Shown: positions 1-9,543, counted from the first letter of the stretch. The stretch: DNA of 64,000 bases from Pseudomonas fluorescens (GCF_001623525.1 NZ_CP015225.1:4228501-4292500); one strand, 5' to 3'. Numbers and translations are program-made. Notes: a model not told the origin generated them from the sequence alone.

Positions 1-1407
1 ATCCTGGTCGCCCTGGCCCTGGTCATCTATGCCTGCGTGATGGGTTTGCAATTCAAGCAGGCGATGCACGAGCAGGCCGACGCCCTGGGTGAAAGCCTGA
101 CCACCCAGACCGCCACGTCCGCCACCGAGCTGCTGGTGTCCAACGACATCCTCAGCCTCAACGTGCTGCTCAACAACCTGACCAAGAACAAGCTGGTGGC
201 CCACGCCGCCATCTACAGCGTGGACAACCGCATCCTCGCCGAGGCCGGCCAGCGTCCCAAGCCCGGCCTGCTGGGCGAGTCCGGCGGCATGTACCAGAGC
301 AAGATCACCTTCCAGGACGTGACCGCCGGGCAACTGCGCATCAGCCTGGACATGGACCAGTTCCAGCAGCCGATGACCATCAGCCTGCAAAGCATGGGCA
401 TCCTCAGCGCGATCCTGCTGGCGCTGGCTTTGGCCCTGAGCCTGCGCCTGGGCCGGCACATCTCCACGCCGTTGCTGCAATTGCGCGTCTGGCTGCGGGA
501 CATCGACGAACACACGCCGGCCACCCAGCGCCAGGACGAAATCGGCGACCTGGCCCGGCAACTGCACGCCAGCTTCGCGCCGGAACCTGAGCCCGTGCCG
601 GAACCTGAAGACATCGACTACATGGACGACGAGGCCGAGCCGGGCTTCGAAGTGCGCAACCTGCGCGACCCGGGTTTCGACGAAAGCCCGCCGATGCCGA
701 CCTCCAAACCGGCGCCACGCCACGTGGTACGCACGGTAGAGGACGAGGAGGACGACGACGCCTTCGCCGAGCTGCGTGACGAGTCGGTCGACGGGGCGCC
801 CCGGTCGGTCGTCAAGCCTGTGGCTTCGAACCTGCCCCAACACAGTGCCGTACTGGCCGTGCAACTGGGCGCCCAGGACCAACTGCGCCGCCTGCCCCAG
901 GCACGCCTGAAGGAATTGCTCGAGCGCTACCGCGACTGCCTCGACCAGGCCGCATCGCTCTATCAGGGCGAACTGCACACCCTGAACGATGGCAGCACGC
1001 TGATGCTGTTTCACACCGAAGACAGCGGTGACGACTACCTGACCAACGCCATTTGCTGCGGTGAGTTGCTGCGCGCCTTGGGCCACCAGTTGCAGATCGA
1101 AGTCGCCGACAGCGGCATCACCCTGCAACTGCAATTGGGCCTGACCCTGGGCGATGGCTTGTTTGGCCTGAGCCAGATCGACCTGCTGCTGACCGAAACC
1201 GCCCAGGACGCCCTGGCACTCTCGCAACACAGCCGCAACCTGCTGCTGGTGGAGCGCAAGATCAACGACGACGCCCTGATCCGCCAGCGCGCCCGTATCC
1301 GCCCCATCGCCAGCCCCGAAGGCGCATGCTGCGTGGAACGCTTGATGGAGCCTTATCCATCGATGCTGGAGCGGCAGTTGGCGCGGATGCATGAACGCCA
1401 GGCCTGA
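1..1407 (+). CDS. AhpA/YtjB-type membrane protein with cyclase-like C-terminus (5' end cut off)
   Basis: The frame is open from the first base, so the start codon lies outside the window; the visible part is 468 residues. It begins inside a hydrophobic segment (first ~14 residues). A periplasmic stretch of about 110 residues follows, then a second membrane segment (about residues 132-150), a HAMP-like stretch and a long acidic, proline-rich linker (about 190-270). The membrane part resembles the SMP_2/AhpA-YtjB family, which in PAO1 sits next to serB (recalled). The last ~170 residues look like a degenerate class III nucleotide-cyclase fold, with NDGSTLMLF where cyclases carry a GDG..AVF strand; the first metal-binding Asp is not visible. 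The E. coli relative is much shorter, so the C-terminus is an addition. The function is not established. A strong terminator follows. Confidence 0.75.
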   Translation: MLVALALVIYACVMGLQFKQAMHEQADALGESLTTQTATSATELLVSNDILSLNVLLNNLTKNKLVAHAAIYSVDNRILAEAGQRPKPGLLGESGGMYQSKITFQDVTAGQLRISLDMDQFQQPMTISLQSMGILSAILLALALALSLRLGRHISTPLLQLRVWLRDIDEHTPATQRQDEIGDLARQLHASFAPEPEPVPEPEDIDYMDDEAEPGFEVRNLRDPGFDESPPMPTSKPAPRHVVRTVEDEEDDDAFAELRDESVDGAPRSVVKPVASNLPQHSAVLAVQLGAQDQLRRLPQARLKELLERYRDCLDQAASLYQGELHTLNDGSTLMLFHTEDSGDDYLTNAICCGELLRALGHQLQIEVADSGITLQLQLGLTLGDGLFGLSQIDLLLTETAQDALALSQHSRNLLLVERKINDDALIRQRARIRPIASPEGACCVERLMEPYPSMLERQLARMHERQA

Positions 1408-1428
1408 CGCTCAGGACGTGAAATGACG

Positions 1429-1465
1429 AAGCCCGCAGATGAGTGATGGTCTGCGGGCTTTTTTG
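1429..1465 (+). terminator. Rho-independent terminator
   Basis: An 11-bp stem (AAGCCCGCAGA / TCTGCGGGCTT) around a ten-base loop is followed at once by a run of T. It lies 22 bp after the stop of the plus-strand membrane protein gene and ends its transcript. Confidence 0.85.
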
Positions 1466-1480
1466 TTGCCTTCAGCGTCG

Positions 1481-1715
1481 CCATCGCGAGCAAGCTCGCT
1501 CCCACAGTGGATCTCTGCAAAGATCCAAGACATCACTGAACCTGTGGCGAGGGAGCTTGCTCCCGCTGGGCCGCGAAGCGGCCCCAAAACCGCGGTCCTG
1601 AGGAAAGCCGTGGGCCTGCCTGTTGCCTTCAGCGCCACCGTCGCGAGCAGGCTCACACACAGGGAGATGCCTGCAAGCCTCAGACCCAGTGTGGAGCGAG
1701 CTTGCTCGCGATAGG
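1481..1715. repeat. Cluster of REP elements in the 392-bp gap 1408-1799
   Basis: Three REP-like units are visible. 1481-1506 and 1689-1715 belong to the family with core GAGCAAGCTCGCTCCCAC (the second in reverse orientation). 1541-1584 belongs to the family GTGGCGAGGGAGCTTGCTCC, followed by a small GC-rich stem. A degenerate unit lies near 1636-1660. Apart from these units and the two terminators, the gap shows no gene. Confidence 0.8.
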
Positions 1716-1749
1716 GCCGGCCCAGGCCCCAGAGATCCAACCGGCAGAA

Positions 1750-1783
1750 ACGACAAAGCCCGCATCAATGCGGGCTTTGTCGT
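1750..1783 (-). terminator. Terminator of the PqiC-like lipoprotein gene
   Basis: A 16-bp perfect stem (ACGACAAAGCCCGCAT and its complement) with a two-base loop lies 17 bp past the minus-strand stop at 1800. The run of T on the minus strand is short, so this is a strong stem with a modest tail. It may work from both sides. Confidence 0.75.
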
Positions 1784-1799
1784 ATATCCGGTCCAACCG

Positions 1800-2504
1800 T
1801 CAGAACCTGAACACTTCCATGTCCGTACGAATCGGCAAGGCCATGGGGATCTTGTCCTTGTCCTTTTCTACCGGCTTGGCCGGGGCAGGAGCGGCCTTGC
1901 GTGGGACTTCTGCAATAGGTGGCTGGTTGGCCAGGGGCTTGAGCGACACGGACAGCTGTTCGGCCAGGCGTTGCAGGAGCACGCCCTGGGCCTGGACCTG
2001 TGCCGCGGTGCTGCCGGCATGTTGCTCTTGCAGATGAACGATGCGGTTTTCACGCACCTTGCCACGACGGTCGATCAATCGCCATTGGGCATCGAGCACA
2101 GCCGGCTGGGCTTTACCCGAGTCCAGGCGGGTAATCGACAGCAGCACCTGTACATCCGGGGTGAAGCCTTGGGTCGCGGGTGCCAGCACCACACGCTGGC
2201 TGTCCAGATGCCCGGCGACCTGGCGCAGCAGCAACTGATCGATGTCAGAAGACAGGCTGCCAGCCCAACGACCGTCAGTGGCGGCCTGCAGGCTGCCGTC
2301 CGGTTGGCGTTGCAATAAGGTTTCACGTTGCAGGTAGTCGGCGATCAGGACCGGCCCCAGCAATACTGCCATGCCTGTGCTTTGCGCAGGCTGGGCCGGG
2401 GTTCCGCTGTCCAGTTGGTACAGCGACACCGGCTGGTTCATGCTGCAGCCCGCCAGGCCAAGCAGGCCGGCGAGCCACAAAATAGGGAGGCGCAGAGCAG
2501 TCAT
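1800..2504 (-). CDS. PqiC-family (DUF330) outer-membrane lipoprotein
   Basis: The protein has 234 residues with a lipoprotein signal: a hydrophobic run followed by the lipobox LAGC at about residues 15-18. The mature part matches the ABC-type transport auxiliary lipoprotein pattern (LYQLD near the N-terminus, a YLQRETLL strand, RWAGSLSSDIDQLLLRQ). In E. coli, PqiC works with PqiA and PqiB, an MCE-type system that bridges the two membranes and moves lipid. No pqiA or pqiB gene is near, so any partner is encoded elsewhere. I chose the ATG at 2504 because it puts the signal peptide at the N-terminus; an upstream start would add about 50 residues of non-signal sequence. It stands alone, with its own terminator. 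Confidence 0.8.
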   Translation of the reverse strand: MTALRLPILWLAGLLGLAGCSMNQPVSLYQLDSGTPAQPAQSTGMAVLLGPVLIADYLQRETLLQRQPDGSLQAATDGRWAGSLSSDIDQLLLRQVAGHLDSQRVVLAPATQGFTPDVQVLLSITRLDSGKAQPAVLDAQWRLIDRRGKVRENRIVHLQEQHAGSTAAQVQAQGVLLQRLAEQLSVSLKPLANQPPIAEVPRKAAPAPAKPVEKDKDKIPMALPIRTDMEVFRF

Positions 2505-2540
2505 CGTTCCGTCCAGGTGGCAGCCACAAGGCTTACCACA

Positions 2541-2678
2541 ATGAAAAAATACTCGGTCATTATGAAGAACGCTCGGCCACGCCGGCGCTTGAAAGGGCCT
2601 ATCATCCGTGAATATGCGCGCCGACTCCAGCGCGAAAGTATCGATCTGCGGCATTTAATCGCAGACCGAGCCCTCTAG
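2541..2678 (+). CDS. Possible small basic protein (45 aa)
   Basis: An ATG frame of 45 codons runs antiparallel in the gap between parC and the lipoprotein gene. The peptide is very basic (about 11 Arg and 5 Lys) and begins MKKYSVIMKNARPRRRLKG. I do not recognise it and see no good ribosome binding site. It could be a chance frame across the lipoprotein promoter. Confidence 0.25.
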   Translation: MKKYSVIMKNARPRRRLKGPIIREYARRLQRESIDLRHLIADRAL

Positions 2679-2683
2679 CACGC

Positions 2684-4948
2684 CTAATTGAGGTTTTCGA
2701 CGAGCAGCGCATCGACTCGCTGAAATCCCCTTGGAAGCTTGTTGCCCCGCCGACCACGTTCACCCTTGTAATGCTCAAGATCGTCAGCCTTCAACGAAAG
2801 CGTGCGCTTGCCTGCCTGTAGCACAAGCGTGGCGCCTTCCGGCAACACTGCAATATCCGTGACATATTCCTCACGGCTGGCGACCCGTTCGCCGGAAATA
2901 CCAATAATCTTGTTGCCCTTGCCTTTACCCAGCTGCGGCAGGTCGCTGATCTTGAACACCAGCAACCGGCCTTCGGTAGTGACCGACGCCAGCCAGTTGC
3001 TCTCCCGATCGGCCACCGGCCGTGGCGCAATCACCTTGGCGTTGTTCGGCAGGCTCAACAACGCCTTGCCCGCCTTGTTCTTGGCTTGCAGATCCTCGCC
3101 CTTGACCACGAACCCGTAACCCGCGTCCGATGCAATTACGTACAGTCCTTCATCATCAGGCATCAGCACGCATTCAAAAGTTGCACCCGGCGGTGGCGTT
3201 AAACGACCGGTCAGCGGTTCGCCCTGACCACGAGCCGACGGCAGGGTGTGGGCTGGCACCGAATAGCTGCGCCCGGTGGAGTCGACGAATACCGCAAACT
3301 GGTTGGAACGTCCGGCCGCCAGGGCCTTGAAGCCGTCCCCGGCCTTGTAGGAAAGCCCCGTCGCGTCAATATCATGACCCTTGGCGGAGCGCACCCAACC
3401 TTTTTCTGACAGCACGACGGTCACTTTCTCGTTTGGCAGAAGATCGTGCTCGCTCAGCGCCTTGGCTTCGGCACGCTCGACGATTGGCGAGCGACGGTCG
3501 TCGCCGTAGGTTTCGGCGTCCTTGAGCAGTTCGGTGCGTACCAGCTTCTTGAGCTTGGCTTCGCTGCCCAGCAGGGCTTGCAGCTTGGCCTGCTCCTTGA
3601 GCAACTCATCCTGCTCGGCGCGCAGCTTCATCTCTTCCAACCGCGCCAACTGCCGCAGACGAGTGTCGAGAATGTAGTCGGCCTGGATTTCGCTCAGGGC
3701 AAAACGCTCGATCAGGCTGGCCTTGGGGTGCTCCTCGGTGCGGATAATGTGGATCACTTCATCCAGGTTGAGGTAGGCAATCAGCAAACCGTCCAACAGG
3801 TGCAGGCGACGCTCGACCTTGTCCAGGCGGAATTGCAGGCGCCGGCGCACGGTCTTGACCCGGAATTCCAGCCACTCCACCAGCAATGCCCGCAGGTTTT
3901 TCAACTGCGGCTTGCCGTCCAGGCCGATGATGTTGATGTTGACCCGGTAGCTGGACTCCAGGTCGGTGCTGGCGAACAGGTGCTGCATCAGCGCGTCGTG
4001 ATCGACTCGACTGTTGACCGGAATGATCACGATGCGGCATGGGTTTTCGTGGTCGGATTCGTCGCGCAAGTCAGCCACTTGCGGCGCTTTCGACGGTTTT
4101 GCCTGCATCATCGCGGCAATCTGTTCCAAGACCTTGGCCCCGGAGACCTGATGCGGCAGCGCCGTGACAATGATGTCGCCGTCTTCAACGTGATACACGG
4201 CGCGCATGCGCACCGAACCACGGCCGGTCTCGTAGATTTTCAGCAGGTCGGTACGGGGGGTGATGATTTCCGCTTCGGTCGGGTAGTCCGGGCCCTGGAT
4301 GTGCTCGCAGAGCTGTTCCACCGTGGCTTTCGGTTCGTCGAGCAGACGCACGCACGCCGTGGCCACTTCCCGCAGGTTGTGGGGCGGCACGTCGGTGGCC
4401 ATGCCCACGGCGATGCCAGTGGTGCCGTTGAGGAGGATATTCGGCAAACGTGCTGGCAGAACCAGGGGTTCGTCGAGGGTGCCGTCGAAATTCGGCCCCC
4501 AGTCCGCGGTGCCCTGGCCCAGCTCGCTGAGCAGCACTTCGGAATAACGCGACAACCGCGCCTCGGTGTAACGCATGGCCGCGAAAGACTTGGGATCGTC
4601 CGGCGCACCCCAGTTGCCCTGCCCATCCACCAGGGTGTAGCGATAGCTGAATGGCTGGGCCATCAGCACCATGGCTTCATAGCAGGCCGAGTCGCCGTGG
4701 GGGTGGAACTTACCGAGCACGTCACCGACGGTACGCGCCGACTTCTTGTGCTTGGAGTCGGCGTCCAGCCCCAACTCACTCATGGCATAGATGATCCGCC
4801 GTTGAACCGGCTTCAAACCGTCGCCAATGTGCGGCAAGGCGCGGTCCATGATCACGTACATGGAGTAATTGAGGTAGGCATTTTCGGTGAAGTCAGCCAG
4901 CGATCGGCGTTCTACGCCGTCTAAGCTGTCTGCAAGAATGTCGCTCAT
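2684..4948 (-). CDS. parC: DNA topoisomerase IV subunit A
   Basis: ParC is the DNA-cleaving subunit of topoisomerase IV, which unlinks daughter chromosomes; it pairs with ParE encoded 1.5 kb upstream. The protein has 754 residues, the usual length. The N-terminal breakage-reunion domain shows [27 protein letters not shown] and the active-site Tyr in [11 protein letters not shown]. The C-terminal part is the beta-pinwheel repeat region, with GxxGK-like blades. The Ser and Glu of HGDSACYEA, where quinolone-resistance changes usually fall, are wild type. The start at 4948 ([10 protein letters not shown]) fits the family; a 21-codon upstream extension is not typical. It lies 10 bp after the retropepsin gene and is the last gene of that operon. 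Confidence 0.97.
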   Translation of the reverse strand: MSDILADSLDGVERRSLADFTENAYLNYSMYVIMDRALPHIGDGLKPVQRRIIYAMSELGLDADSKHKKSARTVGDVLGKFHPHGDSACYEAMVLMAQPFSYRYTLVDGQGNWGAPDDPKSFAAMRYTEARLSRYSEVLLSELGQGTADWGPNFDGTLDEPLVLPARLPNILLNGTTGIAVGMATDVPPHNLREVATACVRLLDEPKATVEQLCEHIQGPDYPTEAEIITPRTDLLKIYETGRGSVRMRAVYHVEDGDIIVTALPHQVSGAKVLEQIAAMMQAKPSKAPQVADLRDESDHENPCRIVIIPVNSRVDHDALMQHLFASTDLESSYRVNINIIGLDGKPQLKNLRALLVEWLEFRVKTVRRRLQFRLDKVERRLHLLDGLLIAYLNLDEVIHIIRTEEHPKASLIERFALSEIQADYILDTRLRQLARLEEMKLRAEQDELLKEQAKLQALLGSEAKLKKLVRTELLKDAETYGDDRRSPIVERAEAKALSEHDLLPNEKVTVVLSEKGWVRSAKGHDIDATGLSYKAGDGFKALAAGRSNQFAVFVDSTGRSYSVPAHTLPSARGQGEPLTGRLTPPPGATFECVLMPDDEGLYVIASDAGYGFVVKGEDLQAKNKAGKALLSLPNNAKVIAPRPVADRESNWLASVTTEGRLLVFKISDLPQLGKGKGNKIIGISGERVASREEYVTDIAVLPEGATLVLQAGKRTLSLKADDLEHYKGERGRRGNKLPRGFQRVDALLVENLN

Positions 4949-4958
4949 GCGGGCCTCA

Positions 4959-5477
4959 TCAGTTCGTTGTCTGGCGCAGCAGCATGGTGCCGTCGCGCTG
5001 GGTAAATTCAAGTTTGTTCAGGGCGCTCATGCCCAGCAGCACTTGCGTGCCACCCAGGCCTGGCGCCACCAGGGCACGCACATCGCGCAAGACGATGTCA
5101 CCCAATTGCAGCCGGTCGATGCGGGTGCGATAGCCCTCGCTCAAACCGTTGGCGGTACTCAATGTCACGCCGAAACCTTTTTCCAGCTTGAGGCGCTCGG
5201 CCAGCTCAATCGGGATCGCCACGTCGGTGGCGCCCGTGTCGAGCATGAAATCCACCGGCTGGCCATTGATCTGGCCGCTGGCGACGAAATGCCCCTGTTG
5301 ATTGCCGACCAGCTTCACCTCGATAAAACCTTCACCTTTTTGCGAGTACACCTGGGTATTGGGGTTTTGCTGGCGCTGTTCCCATTGGGCAAAAAATCGC
5401 GTTGCCAGGAACAGCGCCGCGCACCAGGCCAATATCATCAACACCCGGCCAGCACGCTTGCCCGGCGGCTGACTCAT
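4959..5477 (-). CDS. Membrane-anchored retropepsin-like aspartic protease
   Basis: The 172-residue protein has one N-terminal membrane segment (about residues 13-29) followed by a single aspartic-protease lobe with the catalytic motif [10 protein letters not shown]. This is the TIGR02281-type clan AA family, in which two copies must pair to form an active site. The lobe is expected in the periplasm. Its ATG overlaps the stop of the phytase-like gene by ATGA and its stop lies 10 bp from parC, so it is co-transcribed with the topoisomerase IV genes. PAO1 has the same arrangement (recalled). The substrate is unknown. Confidence 0.8.
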   Translation of the reverse strand: MSQPPGKRAGRVLMILAWCAALFLATRFFAQWEQRQQNPNTQVYSQKGEGFIEVKLVGNQQGHFVASGQINGQPVDFMLDTGATDVAIPIELAERLKLEKGFGVTLSTANGLSEGYRTRIDRLQLGDIVLRDVRALVAPGLGGTQVLLGMSALNKLEFTQRDGTMLLRQTTN

Positions 5478-6460
5478 GGCGAGGCGCCCCAGCCACCGTC
5501 CGGCGCGGCGAAGCGCCAGATGATCGGCCGCGTTTCGCCGTCGGCGCGGGCACCGTCGTTGTTGTCCAAGCCGACCCAGGCGCCCTCGGCGTCCACGACC
5601 AGCGCTTCGGCCAGCCCATAATCCTGGGAATAACGCCGATTGTCCTGCAACGCCTCGGCGGCGAACGACCAACACCGTTCCACCTGGGCGGTCTGCTGGT
5701 CACGCCGACAGATCTGAAAGGCGTTGCGGTCCAGGGTAAACAGCTTGCCATTGAACAATGACAGATCAGCGAAGTCCCGCGAAACCGCCTTGGCCTTGGG
5801 GAATTGCGCCGGTTGCATCTCCAGCCCCGCTTCGCTCAGCAACACGCAATTGCCATCGCAGTCCCACACCGTCTGCTGACGCTTGATCAGCAGCAGGCCG
5901 CGACGTTCGCGCTCCGCCGCCAGCCACAACTGATCACCCTCCGGGTTGATCGCCAGGCCTTCGAACAAGGCGTTGAAATGCAGCAACATGCCACTGCCCC
6001 GGGCCTGACGGATCATTGTCGGGGCGATTTTCAACCAGGAGGCGTCTCCCGACGGCGACACTTGCAACACCGCGGCATGAGACTCGCTGACCACATAACG
6101 ATTGCCAGCACTGTCGCAACTGATGCCTTCGAAATCCAGCTCACCACCACGCAGGAACGACGCTGCCCAGGTCCGGGACTTCAAGCCCCAGGGCAAACCG
6201 CTGTCGGGTACCTCGGGCACCTCGATTTCAACCACTTCGGCTTGCCAGACCGGCGCATCGACGGGCTTGAGGCGGTAGATCCGGTCATCGTCGCGATCGG
6301 AAACCGTCCACATGTCGCTGCCGCACAAGGCCAGCCCGGACAGATTCCCACCGCGCATGCCATCGACGGCATGCTCGGACAGCAACTTCAGCTCCGGAGC
6401 CGGCCCGGCGACCACAACCCCCGCCCACAGCAACAACGCCAGGGCGAAACCGTTGCGCAT
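5474..6460 (-). CDS. Secreted esterase-like phytase-family protein
   Basis: The 328-residue protein has a clear signal peptide (MRNGFALALLLWAGVVVAGPA). The rest looks like a six-bladed propeller of the phytase-like family (PF13449): NLSGLALCGSDMWTVSDRDD near the start, then FEGISCD, FEGLAINPEGDQLWLAAERE and YGLAEALVVDAEG. The family is named for a likeness to phytases; activity is rarely shown. It should be periplasmic. The start codon shares one base with the parE stop (TGATG) and its end overlaps the retropepsin gene by 4 bp, so the four genes form one tight operon. Confidence 0.75.
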   Translation of the reverse strand: MRNGFALALLLWAGVVVAGPAPELKLLSEHAVDGMRGGNLSGLALCGSDMWTVSDRDDDRIYRLKPVDAPVWQAEVVEIEVPEVPDSGLPWGLKSRTWAASFLRGGELDFEGISCDSAGNRYVVSESHAAVLQVSPSGDASWLKIAPTMIRQARGSGMLLHFNALFEGLAINPEGDQLWLAAERERRGLLLIKRQQTVWDCDGNCVLLSEAGLEMQPAQFPKAKAVSRDFADLSLFNGKLFTLDRNAFQICRRDQQTAQVERCWSFAAEALQDNRRYSQDYGLAEALVVDAEGAWVGLDNNDGARADGETRPIIWRFAAPDGGWGASP

Positions 6461-8364
6461 CAGGCCAGCACCTCGGCCAGGTCCCCTTTGGATTCGAGCC
6501 AGGACTTGCGGTCGCCGGCGCGTTTCTTCGCCAGCAGCATGTCCATCATTTCCGAGGTCGCCTCGAAATCATCCAGGGTCAACTGCACCAGACGACGGGT
6601 GTTCGGATCCATGGTGGTTTCACGCAGTTGCGGCGGGTTCATCTCGCCCAGGCCCTTGAATCGAGTGACCTGCGGCTTGCCGCGCTTCTTCTCGGCCACC
6701 AGGCGATCCAGAATGCCGTCACGCTCGGCCTCGTCGAGGGCGTAGTAGATCTCCTTGCCCAGGTCGATGCGGTACAGCGGCGGCATCGCCACATAGACGT
6801 GACCGGCGTCCACCAGCGGGCGGAAATGCTGGACGAACAAGGCGCAGAGCAATGTGGCGATGTGCAGGCCGTCGGAGTCGGCGTCGGCGAGGATGCAGAT
6901 CTTGCCGTAGCGCAGCTGGCTCATGTCCTCGGCACCCGGGTCGACGCCGATGGCGACGGCGATGTTATGCACTTCCTGGCTGGCCAGCACTTCGCTGCCG
7001 TCCACTTCCCAGGTGTTGAGGATCTTGCCCCGCAGCGGCAGGATCGCCTGGAACTCCTTGTCGCGCGCCTGCTTGGCCGAACCACCGGCAGAGTCACCTT
7101 CCACCAGGAACAGCTCGGAACGCATCGGGTCCTGCCCGGCGCAATCGGCGAGCTTGCCCGGCAAGGCCGGCCCCTGGGTGATGCGCTTGCGCTCGACCTT
7201 CTTGCTCGCCTTGAGACGACGACCGGCGTTGTTGATTGCCAGCTCCGCCAGGGCCAGGCCGGTTTCCGGGTTGGCGTTGAGCCACAGGCTGAACGCATCC
7301 TTGACCACCCCGGAAACAAACGCCGCCGCCTCACGGGACGACAAGCGTTCCTTGGTCTGACCGGAGAATTGCGGCTCCTGCATCTTCATCGACAACACGA
7401 AGGCGATGCGTTCCCAGACGTCTTCCGGCGCCAGCTTCACGCCACGGGGCAGCAAGTTGCGGAACTCGCAGAACTCGCGCATGGCATCGAGCAAGCCCTG
7501 GCGCAAGCCGTTGACGTGGGTGCCGCCCTGGGCCGTAGGGATCAGGTTGACGTAGCTTTCCTGGACGCTTTCGCCGCCTTCGGGCAGCCACAACAAAGCC
7601 CAGTCCACCGCTTCCTTGTTACCGGCCAGACTGCCGCAGAACGGCTCATCGGGCAGGCGTTCGAAACCGCTGACCGCGTCCACCAGGTAAGAGCGCAGAC
7701 CGTCCTCGTAATGCCACTCGACTTTCTCGCCGGTAGCCTTGTCCTCGAAACTGACCAGCAACCCCGGGCACAACACGGCCTTGGCCTTGAGCACGTGCTT
7801 GAGGCGGCTGACAGAAAACTTCGGTGAATCGAAATATTTCGGGTCCGGCGCGAAATATACGCTGGTGCCGGTGTTGCGCTTGCCGACGGTGCCAACCACT
7901 TCCAGCTCGGTGGCCTTGTAGCCATCGGCGAAGGTCATCTGGTATTCGTTGCCGTCACGCTTGACCCGCACCCGTACCTGGGTCGACAAGGCGTTGACCA
8001 CGGAAATACCCACCCCGTGCAAACCGCCGGAGAATTGGTAGTTCTTGTTGGAAAACTTGCCGCCGGCGTGGAGCTTGGTCAGGATCAGCTCGACGCCCGA
8101 CACGCCTTCTTCGGGGTGAATGTCCACCGGCATGCCGCGGCCGTCGTCGCTGACTTCCAGCGAGTGATCGGCGTGCAGGATGACCTGCACCGAACGAGCG
8201 TGCCCGGCCAAGGCTTCGTCGACACTGTTGTCGATGACTTCCTGGGCGAGGTGGTTCGGCCGACTGGTGTCGGTGTACATGCCGGGGCGCTTGCGCACCG
8301 GGTCGAGGCCCGAGAGGACTTCGATGGCGTCTGCGTTATAAGAGCTAGCGCTGGGAGTGGCCAT
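6460..8364 (-). CDS. parE: DNA topoisomerase IV subunit B
   Basis: ParE is the ATPase subunit of topoisomerase IV. The protein has 634 residues, the expected length. The GHKL ATPase domain shows VIDNSVDEALAGHA, DDGRGMPVDIH and GLHGVGISVVNALS. The TOPRIM part shows LVEGDSAGGSAKQARD and the metal-binding DADSDGLHIATLL. The C-terminus has KGLGEMNPPQLRETTMDP. It is translationally coupled to the phytase-like gene downstream and lies 41 bp after yqiA. It precedes parC in the same operon, with two small genes between them. Confidence 0.97.
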   Translation of the reverse strand: MATPSASSYNADAIEVLSGLDPVRKRPGMYTDTSRPNHLAQEVIDNSVDEALAGHARSVQVILHADHSLEVSDDGRGMPVDIHPEEGVSGVELILTKLHAGGKFSNKNYQFSGGLHGVGISVVNALSTQVRVRVKRDGNEYQMTFADGYKATELEVVGTVGKRNTGTSVYFAPDPKYFDSPKFSVSRLKHVLKAKAVLCPGLLVSFEDKATGEKVEWHYEDGLRSYLVDAVSGFERLPDEPFCGSLAGNKEAVDWALLWLPEGGESVQESYVNLIPTAQGGTHVNGLRQGLLDAMREFCEFRNLLPRGVKLAPEDVWERIAFVLSMKMQEPQFSGQTKERLSSREAAAFVSGVVKDAFSLWLNANPETGLALAELAINNAGRRLKASKKVERKRITQGPALPGKLADCAGQDPMRSELFLVEGDSAGGSAKQARDKEFQAILPLRGKILNTWEVDGSEVLASQEVHNIAVAIGVDPGAEDMSQLRYGKICILADADSDGLHIATLLCALFVQHFRPLVDAGHVYVAMPPLYRIDLGKEIYYALDEAERDGILDRLVAEKKRGKPQVTRFKGLGEMNPPQLRETTMDPNTRRLVQLTLDDFEATSEMMDMLLAKKRAGDRKSWLESKGDLAEVLA

Positions 8365-8405
8365 GGGGTCTCGTCGTCAGTGTTCAGTGAAAAAGGGGCG
8401 ATGGC

Positions 8406-9014
8406 TCACAGCGACGTGAAGTCGATCGCCTGGTACAAATCGGCGCCAATGCCGGCAAAACTCAACAGCGCCGGCAACTGCTGGGCAAACCCTTGGAAAC
8501 TGTGGTCGCCGCCGGCCTGGATGCGCAAGGCACAGGCACGGTAATACTGCTGGGCGTGGCGATAATCCAGCGTTTCGTCCCCGGTTTGCAACCATACCTG
8601 AAACCGCTGCGGATCCCGGGGTGCCGGCACGTCCAGTTCGGCCAGGGCCGTGACGTGGTCGTGGGTCAATTCCCAGGTTTCGTCGGTGTACAAATTCTTC
8701 TGCGTGCCCAGGTAACCGTCGAACATCCGATGCGGGCTGACGGCAGGGTTGATCAGCAGCGCCTTGAGGCCGTGGCGTTCGGCCAAGTGAGTCGCATAGT
8801 AGCCGCCGAGCGAGCTGCCGACCAGCAGCGGCCGCCCCAGTTGTGCAATCGCCTGTTCCAGCTGACCGATGGCCTGGCGGGGGTGGTGGTGCAGGGCTGG
8901 GACTTGTAGGTGGTCGCTCAGGCCCAATTGCGCCATTACGTTGATCAGCTGACTGGCTTTGGTCGAGGCTGGGGCGCTGTTGAAGCCGTGGATATAAAGG
9001 ATAGAACCCGACAT
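8406..9014 (-). CDS. yqiA: YqiA/YcfP-family alpha/beta hydrolase (esterase)
   Basis: The 202-residue protein is a small alpha/beta hydrolase. ILYIHGFNSAP forms the oxyanion strand and SSLGGYYATHLAE the nucleophile elbow (catalytic Ser); an Asp in the QTGDETLDY region and His in GGDHSFQGF complete the triad. E. coli YqiA has weak esterase activity and is also linked to parE. The ATG at 9014 gives the family's usual N-terminus. In PAO1 cpdA comes directly upstream (recalled); here about 1.56 kb of repeats and a DUF6124 gene separate them. Confidence 0.88.
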   Translation of the reverse strand: MSGSILYIHGFNSAPASTKASQLINVMAQLGLSDHLQVPALHHHPRQAIGQLEQAIAQLGRPLLVGSSLGGYYATHLAERHGLKALLINPAVSPHRMFDGYLGTQKNLYTDETWELTHDHVTALAELDVPAPRDPQRFQVWLQTGDETLDYRHAQQYYRACALRIQAGGDHSFQGFAQQLPALLSFAGIGADLYQAIDFTSL

Positions 9015-9106
9015 TGCCGACTCCCTGGGTGTGGGGCAAAGGCCGGAGTTTACAGGGAGTTCGTGGGGGGTTGGGGGTGATCTGTTCATACAAGACAACA
9101 CAAAAC

Positions 9107-9151
9107 CCTGTGGCGAGGGGATTTATCCCCGCTGGGGCGCGAAGCGGCCCC
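9107..9151 (+). repeat. REP element, GGGGATTTATCCCC variant
   Basis: The unit reads GTGGCGAGGGGATTTATCCC, followed by a small stem GGGGCGCGAAGCGGCCCC. It is a single unit without a partner arm, directly before the left long inverted repeat. Confidence 0.8.
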
Positions 9152-9160
9152 CTTCAGCTG

Positions 9161-9470
9161 GATTGGGTACATATCCATTTCTGCGGTAACGGCCACTTAG
9201 GGTTCCGCCCTGACGGCGGGTCACTTTCGAAAAGCGCGAAAGTAACCAAAGCGCTTCATGCCCCACCACTCGGCACCTCGCCTAGGCTCGGTGTGCCCTC
9301 ACTCCGGCATTGCTCCGTGGGCCCGCCGCGAAGGGCCATCCATGGCCCAGCGCAGCTATCCCGGCATCCATGCCGGGATGCCCACTCCACAATGCCTGCG
9401 TTCGGCCATCGTGGTTAACGGGGCGCCGAAATCAACGTCCACCGCGAGGCGGCCTGAGAGCCGGCCTGGT
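9161..9470 (+). repeat. Left copy of a ~310-bp inverted repeat
   Basis: The repeat begins GATTGGGTACATATCCATTT and ends CCGGCCTGGT. It is matched over its whole length by the reverse complement at 10261-10569, with scattered substitutions that are mostly transitions and a few small indels. It contains internal palindromes, such as ATCCCGGCAT/ATGCCGGGAT around 9356-9378 and GGGCCATCCATGGCCC just before. Open frames inside it differ between the copies mainly at amino-acid-changing positions, so I do not call genes there. Confidence 0.9.
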
Positions 9471-9543
9471 TTAGGGTGATCGCGTTTCTCCAGTGCAAGC
9501 TTGCTCGCTTTTGCGCACGGTGTGGTCAGGGTTGTGTATTTCT

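Noticed and set aside
1439..1714. Small frames across the REP cluster
   Set aside because: They lie over REP units and a terminator and translate the repeat itself.
3446..4924. Long open frame (492 codons) on the plus strand inside parC
   Set aside because: It is the antisense shadow of parC, produced by high GC at third positions; the predicted protein is His/Val/Gly-rich without any domain, and parC is unmistakable.
8377..9093. Alternative 238-codon frame over yqiA
   Set aside because: It reads Arg/Pro-rich sequence with no hydrolase motif, while the yqiA frame has an intact catalytic triad.
9258..9479. Frame within the left inverted repeat giving a Pro/Ser/Arg-rich peptide, also in the right copy
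   Set aside because: Differences between the copies are mostly amino-acid-changing transitions, which argues against selection on protein.
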